Assembly: GCA_035696365.1 (NCBI GenBank)
Contig: DASRQS010000009.1
Coordinates: 124,001 to 188,000 of the forward strand
Source of the DNA: JALYLC01 sp035696365
Lineage (GTDB): Bacteria; Actinomycetota; Thermoleophilia; Gaiellales; JALYLC01
DNA: 64,000 nt
Direction of reading: 5' to 3'
Shown: one piece after another, positions 24,608 through 33,295 of the stretch
Layout of the letters: every line of letters begins with the position of its first letter
Position numbering within the stretch: position 1 is the stretch's first letter
Made by a program: the position numbers and the translations under genes
The notes under the pieces: model-generated
What the model was told of the DNA's origin: nothing
Database searches by the model: none
Seen by the model: only the letters and a program-made list of their open reading frames with translations

Positions 24608-25477
24608 GTGACGCTCGATCCGCAGCGACTGGATGAGTGGCTTGCGATCCCGCCCGAGCAACTGGCCGAGCGATCACCGGTGCCCTTCCTGCTCGTGGAG
24701 TCGCGGGAAGCGTTGCACCGGCGGTTCGCCGACGACCTCTACGCCGAGCTGGAGAGCGCGCGCCAGGCCGGCGCGGAGGTCTCACTGATCGTCCCGCTCG
24801 GGCCGATGGGGCAGTACCCGATCCTGGCGCGCAGGATCAACGACACCGGCCTCAGCCTCGAGCACGCCACGTTCTTCGGCATGGACGAGTGGCTCGACTG
24901 GCAGGGCCGGCCACTGCCGCTGGACCACCCGTTCAGTCTCGAGGGCACGTTCCGGCGGGAGTTCATCGCACTCGTGGAGCCCGGCCTGCGGCCCCGCCCG
25001 GAGAACGTGATCTTCCCGTCGCCGCTGGCGCTCGATCGCTCGGCCGAGGAGATGAGCCGCCGCGGCCAGGTCGCGGCCACCTTCGGCGGTGTCGGCTTTC
25101 AGGGCCACATCGCCTTCAATGAGCCGCCGGCATCGCGCTGGACGAGCGTCACCGCCGAGCAGCTGCGGAGCTCTCGCACGCGGGTCGTGCCCCTCGCGGT
25201 CGACACGATCATCGCCCATGCGCAGCGGCGGGTCGGCGGCAACGTGTTCGCCGTGCCGCCGCTCGCCATCACGCTGGGGATGCGCGAGCTGCTCTCGGCG
25301 CGCCGGGTGCGGCTGTACCTCGACACGGGCTCGTGGAAGCAGACGATCCTGCGCATCCTGCTCTTCTCGGAGCCAGATGTGGACTACCCCGCAACCCTCG
25401 CCCGCGATCACGTCGATCTGCTCGTGGTCGCGGACGCCGCGACGGCAGCCTGCCCGCCGCCGGCCGGAGCGTCCTGA
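24608..25477 (+). CDS. Divergent glucosamine-6-phosphate deaminase/isomerase family protein
   Basis: 289 residues. Conserved pieces are GMDEWLDW (D93/E94) and GHIAFNEP (166-173), which carries the catalytic histidine and glutamate of NagB. The phosphate loop is altered (LGPMGQYP instead of a G-x-T-P type) and the residue before GH is Q165, where E. coli NagB has aspartate. It is longer than typical NagB. It is cotranscribed four bases after the importer, so it likely handles a sugar phosphate made from the imported substrate. A typical NagB lies at 26392. Activity may therefore differ (isomerase or another amino sugar). Confidence 0.75.
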   Translation: MTLDPQRLDEWLAIPPEQLAERSPVPFLLVESREALHRRFADDLYAELESARQAGAEVSLIVPLGPMGQYPILARRINDTGLSLEHATFFGMDEWLDWQGRPLPLDHPFSLEGTFRREFIALVEPGLRPRPENVIFPSPLALDRSAEEMSRRGQVAATFGGVGFQGHIAFNEPPASRWTSVTAEQLRSSRTRVVPLAVDTIIAHAQRRVGGNVFAVPPLAITLGMRELLSARRVRLYLDTGSWKQTILRILLFSEPDVDYPATLARDHVDLLVVADAATAACPPPAGAS

Positions 25478-25488
25478 TCCGTCGTCCG

Positions 25489-26391
25489 ATGGATCGCGCG
25501 CGACCCATCGTCGTCGTGGGGTCGCACGTCGCCGGCCTCGTGCTCGAAGTCGACGCAGTGCCGCGCGAGGGCGAGAGCGTGCTCGGCCGCGGGTTCTCCG
25601 AGCCGGAAGACGGCGGCAAGGCCACGAACCAGGCGGTCGCAGCGGCCAAGCTGGGCGCTCCCGTCCGCCTCGTGACACTGCTCGGCGACGACGAGCGCGG
25701 CGACCGCTGGCGGGCACTGCTCGAGGGCTACGGCATGGACACGACCTACGTGATGCAGCAACCGGGGGCGACCGACGTCGGCTTCGTGCTGCTGCCGCCC
25801 AGCCGTATCCCCGCGATCGCGAGCTCGATCGAGCTGAGCGTCGCCCTCGAGTTCGCGTTGATCGAGCGGGCCGGCAGCGCGCTCGAGGATGCCTCGCTCG
25901 TGCTGTGCCAGCTCGAGGCGCCGCAAGGCTGCGCCCTGGCCAGCTTCCGGCTGGCGCGCGCGGCGGGTGCACGCACCGTGCTCAACCCTGCGCCCGCGCA
26001 GCAGCTCACAGCAGAGCTCCTGGCGCTCACCGACATCCTCGTCCCCAACGAGCACGAGGCGGCGGTGCTGGCCGGCCGCAACGGGACGCCCTCGCAGCTC
26101 GCCGACCGCTTGTGCCGGCAGCGCGGCGGCGAGGCGGTGATCGTCACTGCCGGCGACGACGGCTGCTACGTCGCGACGGGAGGACCTCCAGAGCATCTGG
26201 CGCCGCCCGATGTCGTGGCCGTAGACACGACGGGCGCGGGCGATGCGTTCATCGGCGCCCTCGCCGTTGGCCTGCGCGAAGGCGACTCGCTGCGTGAGGC
26301 CGCGGCCTTCGCCGTGCGTGCAGCGGCGCTCTCGGTGACGCGCCCGGGGACCATGCCGGCTTACGCGACCGTGAGTGAGCTCGTGCGCTGA
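25489..26391 (+). CDS. PfkB-family carbohydrate kinase (ribokinase-like)
   Basis: 300 residues. Signature one region GGKATNQAVAAAKLGAPV (usually GGKGANQAVA), the NPAPAQ and VPNEHEA motifs, and the catalytic/anion-hole motif DTTGAGDAFIGALA with the base aspartate. Ribokinase family by overall order. It ends the five-gene importer operon and its stop abuts the convergent NagB gene. The phosphorylated sugar is unknown. Confidence 0.9.
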   Translation: MDRARPIVVVGSHVAGLVLEVDAVPREGESVLGRGFSEPEDGGKATNQAVAAAKLGAPVRLVTLLGDDERGDRWRALLEGYGMDTTYVMQQPGATDVGFVLLPPSRIPAIASSIELSVALEFALIERAGSALEDASLVLCQLEAPQGCALASFRLARAAGARTVLNPAPAQQLTAELLALTDILVPNEHEAAVLAGRNGTPSQLADRLCRQRGGEAVIVTAGDDGCYVATGGPPEHLAPPDVVAVDTTGAGDAFIGALAVGLREGDSLREAAAFAVRAAALSVTRPGTMPAYATVSELVR

Positions 26392-27117
26392 TCAGCCCTC
26401 GGGGCGGGCCGCCCGGTCGGCCAGCACGAGCACCTCTCCCGCCGCCGACTGAAGCCAGGAGGCGGGGACGTCGGCCGAGGGCAGCGGCGCCAGCGTCTCC
26501 CGCAGGATCTCGCGCTTGTGCGAGCCGGAGACCACCAGCAGGATCTCGCGCGCAGCCAGCATGCTCGACAGACCGCAGGTCAGCGCCTCGCGCGGCACGC
26601 TGTCCTCGCCGTCCCAGTAGCGGGCGTTGCTCCGCACGCTCGCGGGCGTGAGCGGCACGAGGCGGGTCGGCGCATTGCGCTCGATGGGCGGTTCGTTGAA
26701 GCCGAGATGCCCGTTCGGCCCCAGGCCCAGCACGGCCAGGTCGAAGCCGCCGCCCGCCGCCACGGCCGCGTCGTAGTCGCGGCAGGCGATGGCGGGGGGC
26801 AGCCGGCCGCTGAGGCGGATGATGCGGCCCTCGGGCACGTCGAGTGGCTCGGTGAAGGAGCTCACCATCCAGCCGTAGAGCGAGCGGTGGTCGCCCTCTG
26901 CGAGGCCGGCGTACTCGTCGAGCTGGGCGACCCGCACCTGCGAGGTGTCGAGCTCGCCGCGGCGGCGGCGCTCGCCGAGCTCGCGATAGGCGCCCATGGG
27001 GGTGTCACCCGTCGCGAGCAGGAGCAGCGCGTCGGGCTTGCGGCGCAGGGTCTCTGCAATGACGTCGGCGGCGGCCTGGCTCAGGGCCGCGTAGTCGTCG
27101 ACAACGACGGTGCGCAT
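26392..27117 (-). CDS. Glucosamine-6-phosphate deaminase (NagB-like)
   Basis: 241 residues with the typical NagB set: phosphate loop LATGDTPMGAY (TGDTP 36-40), LDEY (D67/E68) and GLGPNGHLGFNEP (131-143), including the active-site histidine and glutamate. It interconverts glucosamine-6-phosphate with fructose-6-phosphate and ammonia in the cytoplasm. It lies downstream of the aldolase gene on the minus strand with a 19-base gap. No nagA deacetylase is in the window. Confidence 0.85.
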   Translation of the reverse strand: MRTVVVDDYAALSQAAADVIAETLRRKPDALLLLATGDTPMGAYRELGERRRRGELDTSQVRVAQLDEYAGLAEGDHRSLYGWMVSSFTEPLDVPEGRIIRLSGRLPPAIACRDYDAAVAAGGGFDLAVLGLGPNGHLGFNEPPIERNAPTRLVPLTPASVRSNARYWDGEDSVPREALTCGLSSMLAAREILLVVSGSHKREILRETLAPLPSADVPASWLQSAAGEVLVLADRAARPEG

Positions 27118-27136
27118 CAGCCGGGAGGCAGGGTGC

Positions 27137-27889
27137 TCAGCGGTCGTAGCCGGGGTTGACGCGGTCGAGCTCGCGTCGCACCGCGGCGAACAGCTCGGCC
27201 TGCCCGCCGGCGCCGCGGAACTGCGCCGCGGTGTGCTCGGCGATGGCTTCGGGCACGCGCAGGAGCGGAGATCCGGTCGACTGGGCGAGCAGCTGCACCT
27301 GGCAGGCGCGCTCGAGGAAGTAGAGCTGGTGCCAGGCGTCGGCCACCGACTCGCCCACCACGAGCACGCCGTGGTTGTCCATGAGCAGGACGCTGACGCC
27401 GTCGGTGAGGGCCTCGGCGATGCGAGCGCCCTCCTCCTCGGCCTCGGCGAGGCCGCCGTAGGCAAGGCGCGCGATGCGGCCGTGGAAGTACATCGCGTTC
27501 TGGCTGGCCCGCGTGTCGAACCCGTCCTCTGTCATCGACAGCGCCGTGGCGTAAGGCATGTGCGTGTGCAGCACGCAGTGGGCGTCGGGCCGGGCGCGAT
27601 GGGCGCCGAGATGGATCGTGAAGGCGGTGACGTCGAGCTCGCCGTCACCTGCCAGCCGCTCGCCTCCGAGCCCGATCGTGAGCAGGTCGCCGGCGCGCAA
27701 TTCGGACCAGTGCGGCCCGTACGGGTTGAGCAGGAAGCTGTCGCTCCTGCCCGGCACGGCCAGGCTGAAGTGGTTGTCGATGCCCTCGTTGAAGCCGTAC
27801 AGCGCGGCGGCGCGCAGCGCGGCGGCGAGCTCGACGCGGGCTAGGCGGAGCCCGGCGGCAGCGGTGGCGGTATCGGGCGATGCAGACAC
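27137..27889 (-). CDS. Class II aldolase/adducin-family protein
   Basis: 250 residues. Zinc ligands H108 and H110 (HTHMPYA) and H173 (MDNHGVLVVG), with DNHFSLAVPG near the N-terminus, as in fuculose-1-phosphate aldolase and ribulose-5-phosphate epimerase relatives. Length and NPYG-HWSEL region resemble aldolase-like decarboxylases as well. GTG 27889. It precedes nagB, suggesting sugar-phosphate cleavage, but the substrate is unproven. Confidence 0.88.
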   Translation of the reverse strand: MSASPDTATAAAGLRLARVELAAALRAAALYGFNEGIDNHFSLAVPGRSDSFLLNPYGPHWSELRAGDLLTIGLGGERLAGDGELDVTAFTIHLGAHRARPDAHCVLHTHMPYATALSMTEDGFDTRASQNAMYFHGRIARLAYGGLAEAEEEGARIAEALTDGVSVLLMDNHGVLVVGESVADAWHQLYFLERACQVQLLAQSTGSPLLRVPEAIAEHTAAQFRGAGGQAELFAAVRRELDRVNPGYDR

Positions 27890-28068
27890 CGCGCCATCGT
27901 AACCGCGACCGGAATTCCCTGAGCCGCGAGCGCGACCGCGAGCAGCGAGCCGATCAGCACGGCATTGCCCGTCGCGACGGACGCGAGGGCCATGCCGAGC
28001 GCCAGCAGTGCGAGCGTATCAGCGACGAGCTCGCCAAACCTGCAACGTAGAGAACGCCGCGAAGCCAC
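27841..28068 (-). CDS. Possible small two-helix membrane protein
   Basis: A 75-codon frame encoding two adjacent hydrophobic stretches (LVADTLALLALGMALAS and NAVLIGSLLAVALAAQG) and a proline-rich tail. It overlaps the aldolase start by 49 bases. The composition is protein-like, but there is no recognised family and no convincing ribosome-binding site at GTG 28068. It may be a real small membrane protein or chance. Confidence 0.4.
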   Translation of the reverse strand: MASRRSLRCRFGELVADTLALLALGMALASVATGNAVLIGSLLAVALAAQGIPVAVTMARCLHRPIPPPLPPGSA

Positions 28069-28101
28069 GCGACGACCTTCTCACGTCTAGACTCGGCGAC
28101 C

Positions 28102-29487
28102 TTGCCCGCCGACGCCCCCACCAGCGAGCCCGTGCACGACGCGGTCGTGATCGGTGGCGGTATCGCGGGCCTCTCGGCCGCCTGGGATCTGCGCAACCGC
28201 GACGTCGTGGTGCTCGAGGGCACGGCGCGGCTCGGGGGCCGCATCCGCAGCGAGGCGCGCGACCCGTACTGGCTGAACCTCGGCGCGCACGTCTTCAGCG
28301 GTCCCGGCTCGGCGACCGGCCGACTGGTGGCCGACGTCGGTGTCGAGTCCGTTCCGGTGCCAGGACACCTGGTCGCCCTCGAGTTGAACGGGCGCCTGCT
28401 CGTCGGCGGCCGGCCCGAGCTGTATCCCCTCCGGCTGCCGCTGAGCGCCGCCGAGCGCGTCGCGCTCGCGCGCGCGGGCGCCCGACTGCGGGTTGCGGTG
28501 GCGCGCTACGAGCGCGTGGCCAGGCCGCGCCCCGGAGAGTCGGCCGCGGAAACGCGCCGGCGGGTGCTCGCGCACGGCGACGACCGCACCTTCGCCGACT
28601 GGCTGGGCGGGCTGCCGGGCGATGCCGACCTCATGTTCCGAGCCACGGTGACGCGCTCGACGGCCGAGCCGGAGGAGATCACCGCGGGGGCCGGCACCGG
28701 CTACTTCGCACTCGTCTGGAGCTCGGGCTCGGGTCTCTCGCGCAACATCGTGGGCGGCGCGGGCGCGCTGATCGACGGCATCTCCGCCGAGCTGCAGGGG
28801 CAGGTCGTGATGGACGCCGAAGTGCAGGAGATCGCCGAGCAGGGCGAGGTCGTGCGGGTGCGCTACCGCGCTGGGGGCGCCGATCGCGAGCTGCGCGCGC
28901 GCCACGCGATCGTCGCCACGAAGGCCTACGACGCTGCGCGCCTGATCCGCGACCTCCCCGGCGACACGCACTCGGCGCTGACGTCGATCCCGTACGGGCC
29001 GACGGTCGTGATGGCCATGCTCACGAACGAGACGCGGCCCATGCCCTGGGACGACCTGTACGCACTCGCGACTCCCAAGCGTGCGTTCAACATGCTCTTC
29101 AACACGGTCAACGTGCTGCGGCCGCGCAGCGCCGAGCGCGCTCCCGGCGGCAGCCTGATGGTCTACCGCGCCGGCCATGCGGCGATCGAGATGTTCGAGC
29201 AACCTGACTCGGTCGTCGAGCAGGCGTTCCTGGACGACCTCTACGCGATCTACCCGGAGGCACGGGGCATCGTGACGGAGACGATCCTGCTCAAGCTGCC
29301 GCGCATGCTGCCCTACGCGGCGCCCGGCCGCTCGGCGCTCCAGCCGGCGCTGGAGCGTCCGCTCGGCCGCATCCATCTCGCCGGCGACTACCTGGGCGGC
29401 GTCTACACCGACACGGCGATCTCCAGCGGCCAGGAGGCCGCGCTGGCCGTGCGAACGGCACTGCAGGCCGCCGAATCCCGAACCTGA
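28102..29487 (+). CDS. FAD-dependent amine oxidase/protoporphyrinogen-oxidase-like protein
   Basis: 461 residues. N-terminal dinucleotide motif AVVIGGGIAGLSAAWDL followed by a GG doublet (LGGRIRSEA), and a C-terminal FAD motif HLAGDYLGGVYTDTAISSGQEAA. This is the NAD(P)-binding/flavin amine oxidase fold of amine oxidases, phytoene desaturases and HemY. TTG 28102 is the likely start. It is 12 bases before the cupin gene, an apparent operon. The substrate is unknown. Confidence 0.85.
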   Translation: MPADAPTSEPVHDAVVIGGGIAGLSAAWDLRNRDVVVLEGTARLGGRIRSEARDPYWLNLGAHVFSGPGSATGRLVADVGVESVPVPGHLVALELNGRLLVGGRPELYPLRLPLSAAERVALARAGARLRVAVARYERVARPRPGESAAETRRRVLAHGDDRTFADWLGGLPGDADLMFRATVTRSTAEPEEITAGAGTGYFALVWSSGSGLSRNIVGGAGALIDGISAELQGQVVMDAEVQEIAEQGEVVRVRYRAGGADRELRARHAIVATKAYDAARLIRDLPGDTHSALTSIPYGPTVVMAMLTNETRPMPWDDLYALATPKRAFNMLFNTVNVLRPRSAERAPGGSLMVYRAGHAAIEMFEQPDSVVEQAFLDDLYAIYPEARGIVTETILLKLPRMLPYAAPGRSALQPALERPLGRIHLAGDYLGGVYTDTAISSGQEAALAVRTALQAAESRT

Positions 29488-29499
29488 GGAGGCGCTCTC

Positions 29500-29985
29500 G
29501 TGCGCAGCCGCTTCAACAACGTCGTCAACGCCCGCGACGTGCCGCAGGAGGACTACTCCGAGCCGAGCGGGCGCTTCCAGGTGGGCGGAAGGGAAGTCGC
29601 CGAGGCCGTGGGCGCGCGCGATCTGGGCTACAGCGTCTCGTTCGTGGCGCCGGGCTCGCGCTCGTATCCCTACCACTTCCACCACGGCGAGGAAGAGGCG
29701 TTCTACGTCCTCGAGGGCCGCGGCCTGTTGCGCCAGGGAAACGGCGAGGGCGAGGAGGAAGTGGTCGAGCTCGGGCCCGGCGACGTCGTCGCCTTCCCCG
29801 CCGGCACGGGCATCGCGCATCAGTTCATCAACGACGGCGACATGCCGTTCGTCTACCTCGCGATCAGCAACAAGGTGACCTCGGACGTGGCCGAGTTCCC
29901 GGACTCGGACAAGGTGCTCGTGCGCTCCACGCGCCTGATCGTCCGCCGCAGCCCGCGCCTCGAGTACTTCGACGGCGAGCTCTGA
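29500..29985 (+). CDS. Cupin-domain protein
   Basis: 161 residues with one cupin barrel: motif 1 YHFHHGEEEAFYVLEGRG (H59, H61, H62 and a glutamate) and motif 2 DVVAFPAGTGIAHQFIN. The metal ligands are complete, so an enzyme or metal-dependent binding protein is likely. GTG 29500 with GAGGAGG upstream. It follows the flavoprotein gene. Confidence 0.88.
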   Translation: MRSRFNNVVNARDVPQEDYSEPSGRFQVGGREVAEAVGARDLGYSVSFVAPGSRSYPYHFHHGEEEAFYVLEGRGLLRQGNGEGEEEVVELGPGDVVAFPAGTGIAHQFINDGDMPFVYLAISNKVTSDVAEFPDSDKVLVRSTRLIVRRSPRLEYFDGEL

Positions 29986-30064
29986 GCAGCCGGCTGGCAC
30001 GAGCGCATCGACAACCTGCAACACGAGCCGGATGAGACCCGGCGTGTCCCAAACTTTGTGCGAC

Positions 30065-30095
30065 GAATAACTTGGGGTCTGACCCCAAGTTATTC
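30065..30095. repeat. REP-like palindrome, copy 1
   Basis: GAATAACTTGGGGTC and GACCCCAAGTTATTC are perfect 15-base inverted arms around one T. The flanks read TTTGTGCGAC on the left and ATGTCACGAG on the right. Three more copies lie at 51531, 61711 and 61753. It occupies the gap between the convergent cupin and SBP3-like genes. The rest of 29986-30153 holds related GGGTCT/GAGACCC fragments. Confidence 0.85.
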
Positions 30096-30153
30096 ATGTC
30101 ACGAGCGCATGCCTCCAGCCGCACATATCGGGCTCTGACGCCGGGTTGTGCGC

Positions 30154-30852
30154 TCAGAGCGGATAGGTCAGCGACGGTAGCCAGTCGCGCCAGACTGCCG
30201 GCAGGTCGGCCTGCGCGATCGCGTCGTCCAGCGCGCTCTTCAGGTCGGCGTCTCCGAGGCGCAGGGCGCAGCCCCAGCGGTTGCGGGTCTTCACCGTGAA
30301 CGCCACGCGGATGTCGGGGTAGGTTCGCTCGATGCCGAGGAAGGCGACGTCGTCGTCGACCACGGCGTCGACCTCGCCGATCTGCAGCGCGCGCAGCATG
30401 TCGCCGAAGACGTCGTCGGTCACGCCGTCGAACGGCACGCACTCGGCACCCTCGAACGTCTCGGCCAGCGCCATGTTCGTGCTCCCGGCGATGGCGCCGA
30501 CGCGGCGCCCGCGCAGGTCGGCGGCAGCTGCGACCGCGTCGCCGGCGCGTACGACCACCGACTCGTCGAAGACCGCGTAGGGCCGGGTGTAGAGGAAGCG
30601 CTGCTCGCGCTCTGGCGTAATGGCGGAGCCGCACCAGATGCCGTCGCATTCACTCTCGGCCAGGGCGCGCGCGAAGTCGGCCCACTGGCGGAAGATCCAG
30701 CGCACCTCGAGCCCGAGGGCGCCGGCCACGGCCCCCGCCGCACCTGGCTCGTAGCCGTGGCGGGTGCCGTCGCCCTCGGTCCAGAACAACGGAGGCGCGG
30801 CCATGTCGGAGCAACACAGCGTCAGCGCGCCCGGGCTCACGAGGCCGTTCAT
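30154..30852 (-). CDS. Family-3 solute-binding-like protein without signal peptide
   Basis: 232 residues of the amino-acid-type periplasmic binding fold: GYEPGAAGAVAGALGLEVRW, CDGIWCGSAITPEREQRFLYTRPY, and LRALQIGEVDAVVDDD. The N-terminus (MNGLVSPGALTLCCSDM) is not a signal peptide, so it may act in the cytoplasm as a sensor or enzyme-associated domain, or be exported by another route. It lies 36 bases after the PhyH gene in the same direction, with no permease or ATPase beside it. Confidence 0.75.
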   Translation of the reverse strand: MNGLVSPGALTLCCSDMAAPPLFWTEGDGTRHGYEPGAAGAVAGALGLEVRWIFRQWADFARALAESECDGIWCGSAITPEREQRFLYTRPYAVFDESVVVRAGDAVAAAADLRGRRVGAIAGSTNMALAETFEGAECVPFDGVTDDVFGDMLRALQIGEVDAVVDDDVAFLGIERTYPDIRVAFTVKTRNRWGCALRLGDADLKSALDDAIAQADLPAVWRDWLPSLTYPL

Positions 30853-30888
30853 GGCAACTCGCCCTGATCCAGCGCCGGCGCCATGACG

Positions 30889-31746
30889 TCAGGCGGCCGT
30901 TGCGAAGTGGCTTTCGATGTAGGGCGTGCGGTAGGAATCCTCGCGCCACAGGATCGGGAAGTAGACCTCGTCCATCTCCAGGTCGTCGGGACGCATGTAG
31001 CGCGAGTAGAGCGGGTGGCGCATCGTCGGATGCCAGGTCGTGTCGGTCGTGACCATGTGGCTGATGATGGCGCGGCGGTCGGCATCGGGCCGCTCGTTGG
31101 GCGGTGAGCCGTGGAAGCAGAGACCGTGGTGGAACGCCGCACCGCCCGGCGGCACCTCGATCGGCACCATGTCGATCTCGGCCTCGGGCGGGCGCACCTC
31201 GCTCATCCAGCCAAGCCAGTCCTCGGGCGCGTGGAACGTGTCGCCTGTCGGCAGCTCGCCCCAGGCGTGCGAGCCGCGCGCGTAGTAGATCGTGCCCGTG
31301 TCGGCCGCGGTCTCGTCCAGCGCCATCCAGCACGAGGTCATGTTCGGCGGCTCCAGAAACGGCACGTAGGCCGCGTCCTGGTGTGCCAGCAGGGCCTTGC
31401 CCGAGGGCGGCTTCCAGATCATGTTGTCCTGGAGCAGGCGCATCCCGGGCTCACCTGCGAGCCTGGCCGCGAAGCGGCCGTTGCGCTCCTGCAGCGTGAT
31501 GCGGGCGAGCCAGCGATCGGCCTTCCAGACGTTGCACAGCTGCCGCGTGCGGTCGGGTGGGGTGACGCCGGGGGTGTAGTTGACCTCGTCGGGCGCGAGC
31601 CCCGTCTCCCACTCGTGCTCGAAGCAGGCATGGAAGCGCTCGCGCGTGCGCTCGACGTCGTCGTCCGAGAGCCAACCCTCGACGATCAGAAAGCCGTCGC
31701 GCGCGTACTGGTCGATCTGCTCGGCGGTCGGATCGGTCTTCGTCAT
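30889..31746 (-). CDS. Phytanoyl-CoA dioxygenase (PhyH) family protein
   Basis: 285 residues. Fe(II) ligands H122 and D124 (LLAHQDAAY) and distal H212 in LCFHGSPPN, with a following arginine pair (DRRAI) for 2-oxoglutarate. Double-stranded beta-helix oxygenase; it hydroxylates an unknown substrate using O2 and 2-oxoglutarate. It is divergent from a FadR-type regulator and probably controlled by it. Confidence 0.92.
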   Translation of the reverse strand: MTKTDPTAEQIDQYARDGFLIVEGWLSDDDVERTRERFHACFEHEWETGLAPDEVNYTPGVTPPDRTRQLCNVWKADRWLARITLQERNGRFAARLAGEPGMRLLQDNMIWKPPSGKALLAHQDAAYVPFLEPPNMTSCWMALDETAADTGTIYYARGSHAWGELPTGDTFHAPEDWLGWMSEVRPPEAEIDMVPIEVPPGGAAFHHGLCFHGSPPNERPDADRRAIISHMVTTDTTWHPTMRHPLYSRYMRPDDLEMDEVYFPILWREDSYRTPYIESHFATAA

Positions 31747-31760
31747 GCATAAAGTTCTAT

Positions 31761-31770
31761 CATCTAGATG
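31761..31770. promoter_or_regulatory. Palindrome between PhyH and FadR-type genes, candidate operator
   Basis: CATCTAGATG is a perfect 10-base palindrome in the 26-base gap between the two divergent start codons. GntR-family regulators commonly bind short palindromes there and repress both genes. Confidence 0.5.
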
Positions 31771-31772
31771 TA

Positions 31773-32504
31773 ATGGTGTTCAACGTCACCGCCCGCGACG
31801 TCGCGCTCGCGCCGCTGCAGGCCGAGGGCGCCGTCGAGCAGATCGTGCGGCGGCTCGGCGAGGCCATCGGCACCGGTGTGCTCGCGCCCGGCGAGCGGCT
31901 TCCGACCGAGCTCGAGCTGGCGGCGCAGCTCGGCGTGGCTCCGATGACGCTGCGGCAGTCGCTTCAGATCCTGCGCGACGCGGGATTCGTCGAGACGCGC
32001 CGCGGCCGCAACGGCGGCTCGTTCGTACGCGACGACCCGCCCGCGGCGCTCGTACTTGCGGCCTCGCCGCCCACGCGCAGCGAGTTGCGCGAGCTGACCG
32101 ACTGGCGCCGCGCCGTCTCGGGTGAGGCCGCAGCACTCGCGGCTGAACGGGCCACCGAGCGCGAGCGCGGCGCGCTGGCGGAGGCTGCGGCGGCCGCCGA
32201 GCGCGCCGTGGGCGAGTTCGCGGCCTTCCGGCTGGCCGACGCGCGCTTCCACGTCGCCGTCGCCGAGGCCGCGCGCTCGCGGCGGCTGATTGCCGCGGAG
32301 ACCCAGATCCAGGTCGAGATCGCCGAGATGCTGCGCGTCGTCCCGGGCCCCCGGCTGGCGCGAGCGGTCTCCCAGGCCAGCCACGACCCCATCGTCGCGG
32401 CGATCCTCGCAGGCGATACCGACGCGGCGCACGCCGCCACGGAGCGCCACGTGGAAGGCACCTACGACTGGATCGTCGGGCTGCGGCTCGGTCTGCGCGC
32501 ATGA
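31773..32504 (+). CDS. GntR-family regulator, FadR/FCD type
   Basis: 243 residues. Winged helix at about 15-80 (GEAIGTGVLAPGERLPTELELA and LGVAPMTLRQSLQILRDAG), then an all-helical FCD effector domain with LADARFHVAVAEAA and SHDPIVAAILAGDTDAAHAATERHV, whose histidines and aspartate commonly bind a metal. ATG 31773. FCD regulators respond to organic acids. The likely targets are itself and the PhyH/SBP3 operon. Confidence 0.92.
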   Translation: MVFNVTARDVALAPLQAEGAVEQIVRRLGEAIGTGVLAPGERLPTELELAAQLGVAPMTLRQSLQILRDAGFVETRRGRNGGSFVRDDPPAALVLAASPPTRSELRELTDWRRAVSGEAAALAAERATERERGALAEAAAAAERAVGEFAAFRLADARFHVAVAEAARSRRLIAAETQIQVEIAEMLRVVPGPRLARAVSQASHDPIVAAILAGDTDAAHAATERHVEGTYDWIVGLRLGLRA

Positions 32505-32611
32505 GAGCTGACTTCCGAGGGATGGCAGGCGCGCGCGGCGCTCCGTAGAGTCGGCGCGGCGACGCACCGATCCACACCAGCGGTGCGCGCTCCGAACCTC
32601 GGGAGGTCGGT

Positions 32612-33214
32612 ATGCGCAAGCCATCTGCAGCGCTCGTCGTGGCGTCGGCGGCCCTGGTGATGTCGACCATCGGCACCTCGGTCGCGGCGACCCACTACGT
32701 CATCTCTTCGCCCAAGCAGATCAAGCCCGGATCGATCACGCTCTCGGCCCTCAGCAAGGGCGCACGCAAGGCCCTCCGCGGCGAACGCGGCAAGCCGGGC
32801 GCACGAGGTGCGACGGGTGCAACGGGGGCCGCGGGAGCCACCGGCGCCGTCGGCCCGCCAGGCACGCCGGCTACCAGGCTGTGGGCCCAGATCGCCGCCA
32901 ACGGCACCGTCAACGCCTCGAGCCCGGGGGTCTCGGCGCGGCCCGGCATCTCCTCCGGCACCTACGCCGTCAACTTCGGCCAGGACATCACGCGCTGCGC
33001 GGCGATGGCAACCCAGGGCGCGATTCCCTCGTATGCGGCGCCCGGAGGACTGTCGGGTGGCCTCGCCGGCGCCCCGCTCGTGCGGGTCTACAACGCAGGC
33101 ATCGACCTCGCGCCAGGATTCCCGTCCGCCTATTCGATGATCGTCTCGACCACCAACGAGGCCGCATCTGGAGCAGTCGCTCCGACGACGTTCTATGTCG
33201 CCGTCTTCTGCTGA
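32612..33214 (+). CDS. Exported protein with short collagen-like stretch, copy 1
   Basis: 200 residues: signal peptide (RKPSAALVVASAALVMSTIG), a conserved ISSPKQIKPGSITLSAL leader, a collagen-like run of about ten G-x-y triplets (residues about 57-90, GARGATGATGAAG), then a globular domain ending FYVAVFC with three cysteines. GGGAGG precedes ATG 32612. The tandem neighbour is a paralogue. Function unknown; a surface or matrix protein is likely. Confidence 0.82.
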   Translation: MRKPSAALVVASAALVMSTIGTSVAATHYVISSPKQIKPGSITLSALSKGARKALRGERGKPGARGATGATGAAGATGAVGPPGTPATRLWAQIAANGTVNASSPGVSARPGISSGTYAVNFGQDITRCAAMATQGAIPSYAAPGGLSGGLAGAPLVRVYNAGIDLAPGFPSAYSMIVSTTNEAASGAVAPTTFYVAVFC

Positions 33215-33295
33215 TTCGCGGCATGCCCCTATGGTTATGACGCGATGCGCCGACCGCGGGCGGCGGTGCGCGCTCCGAGCCTCGGGGAGAGATCT

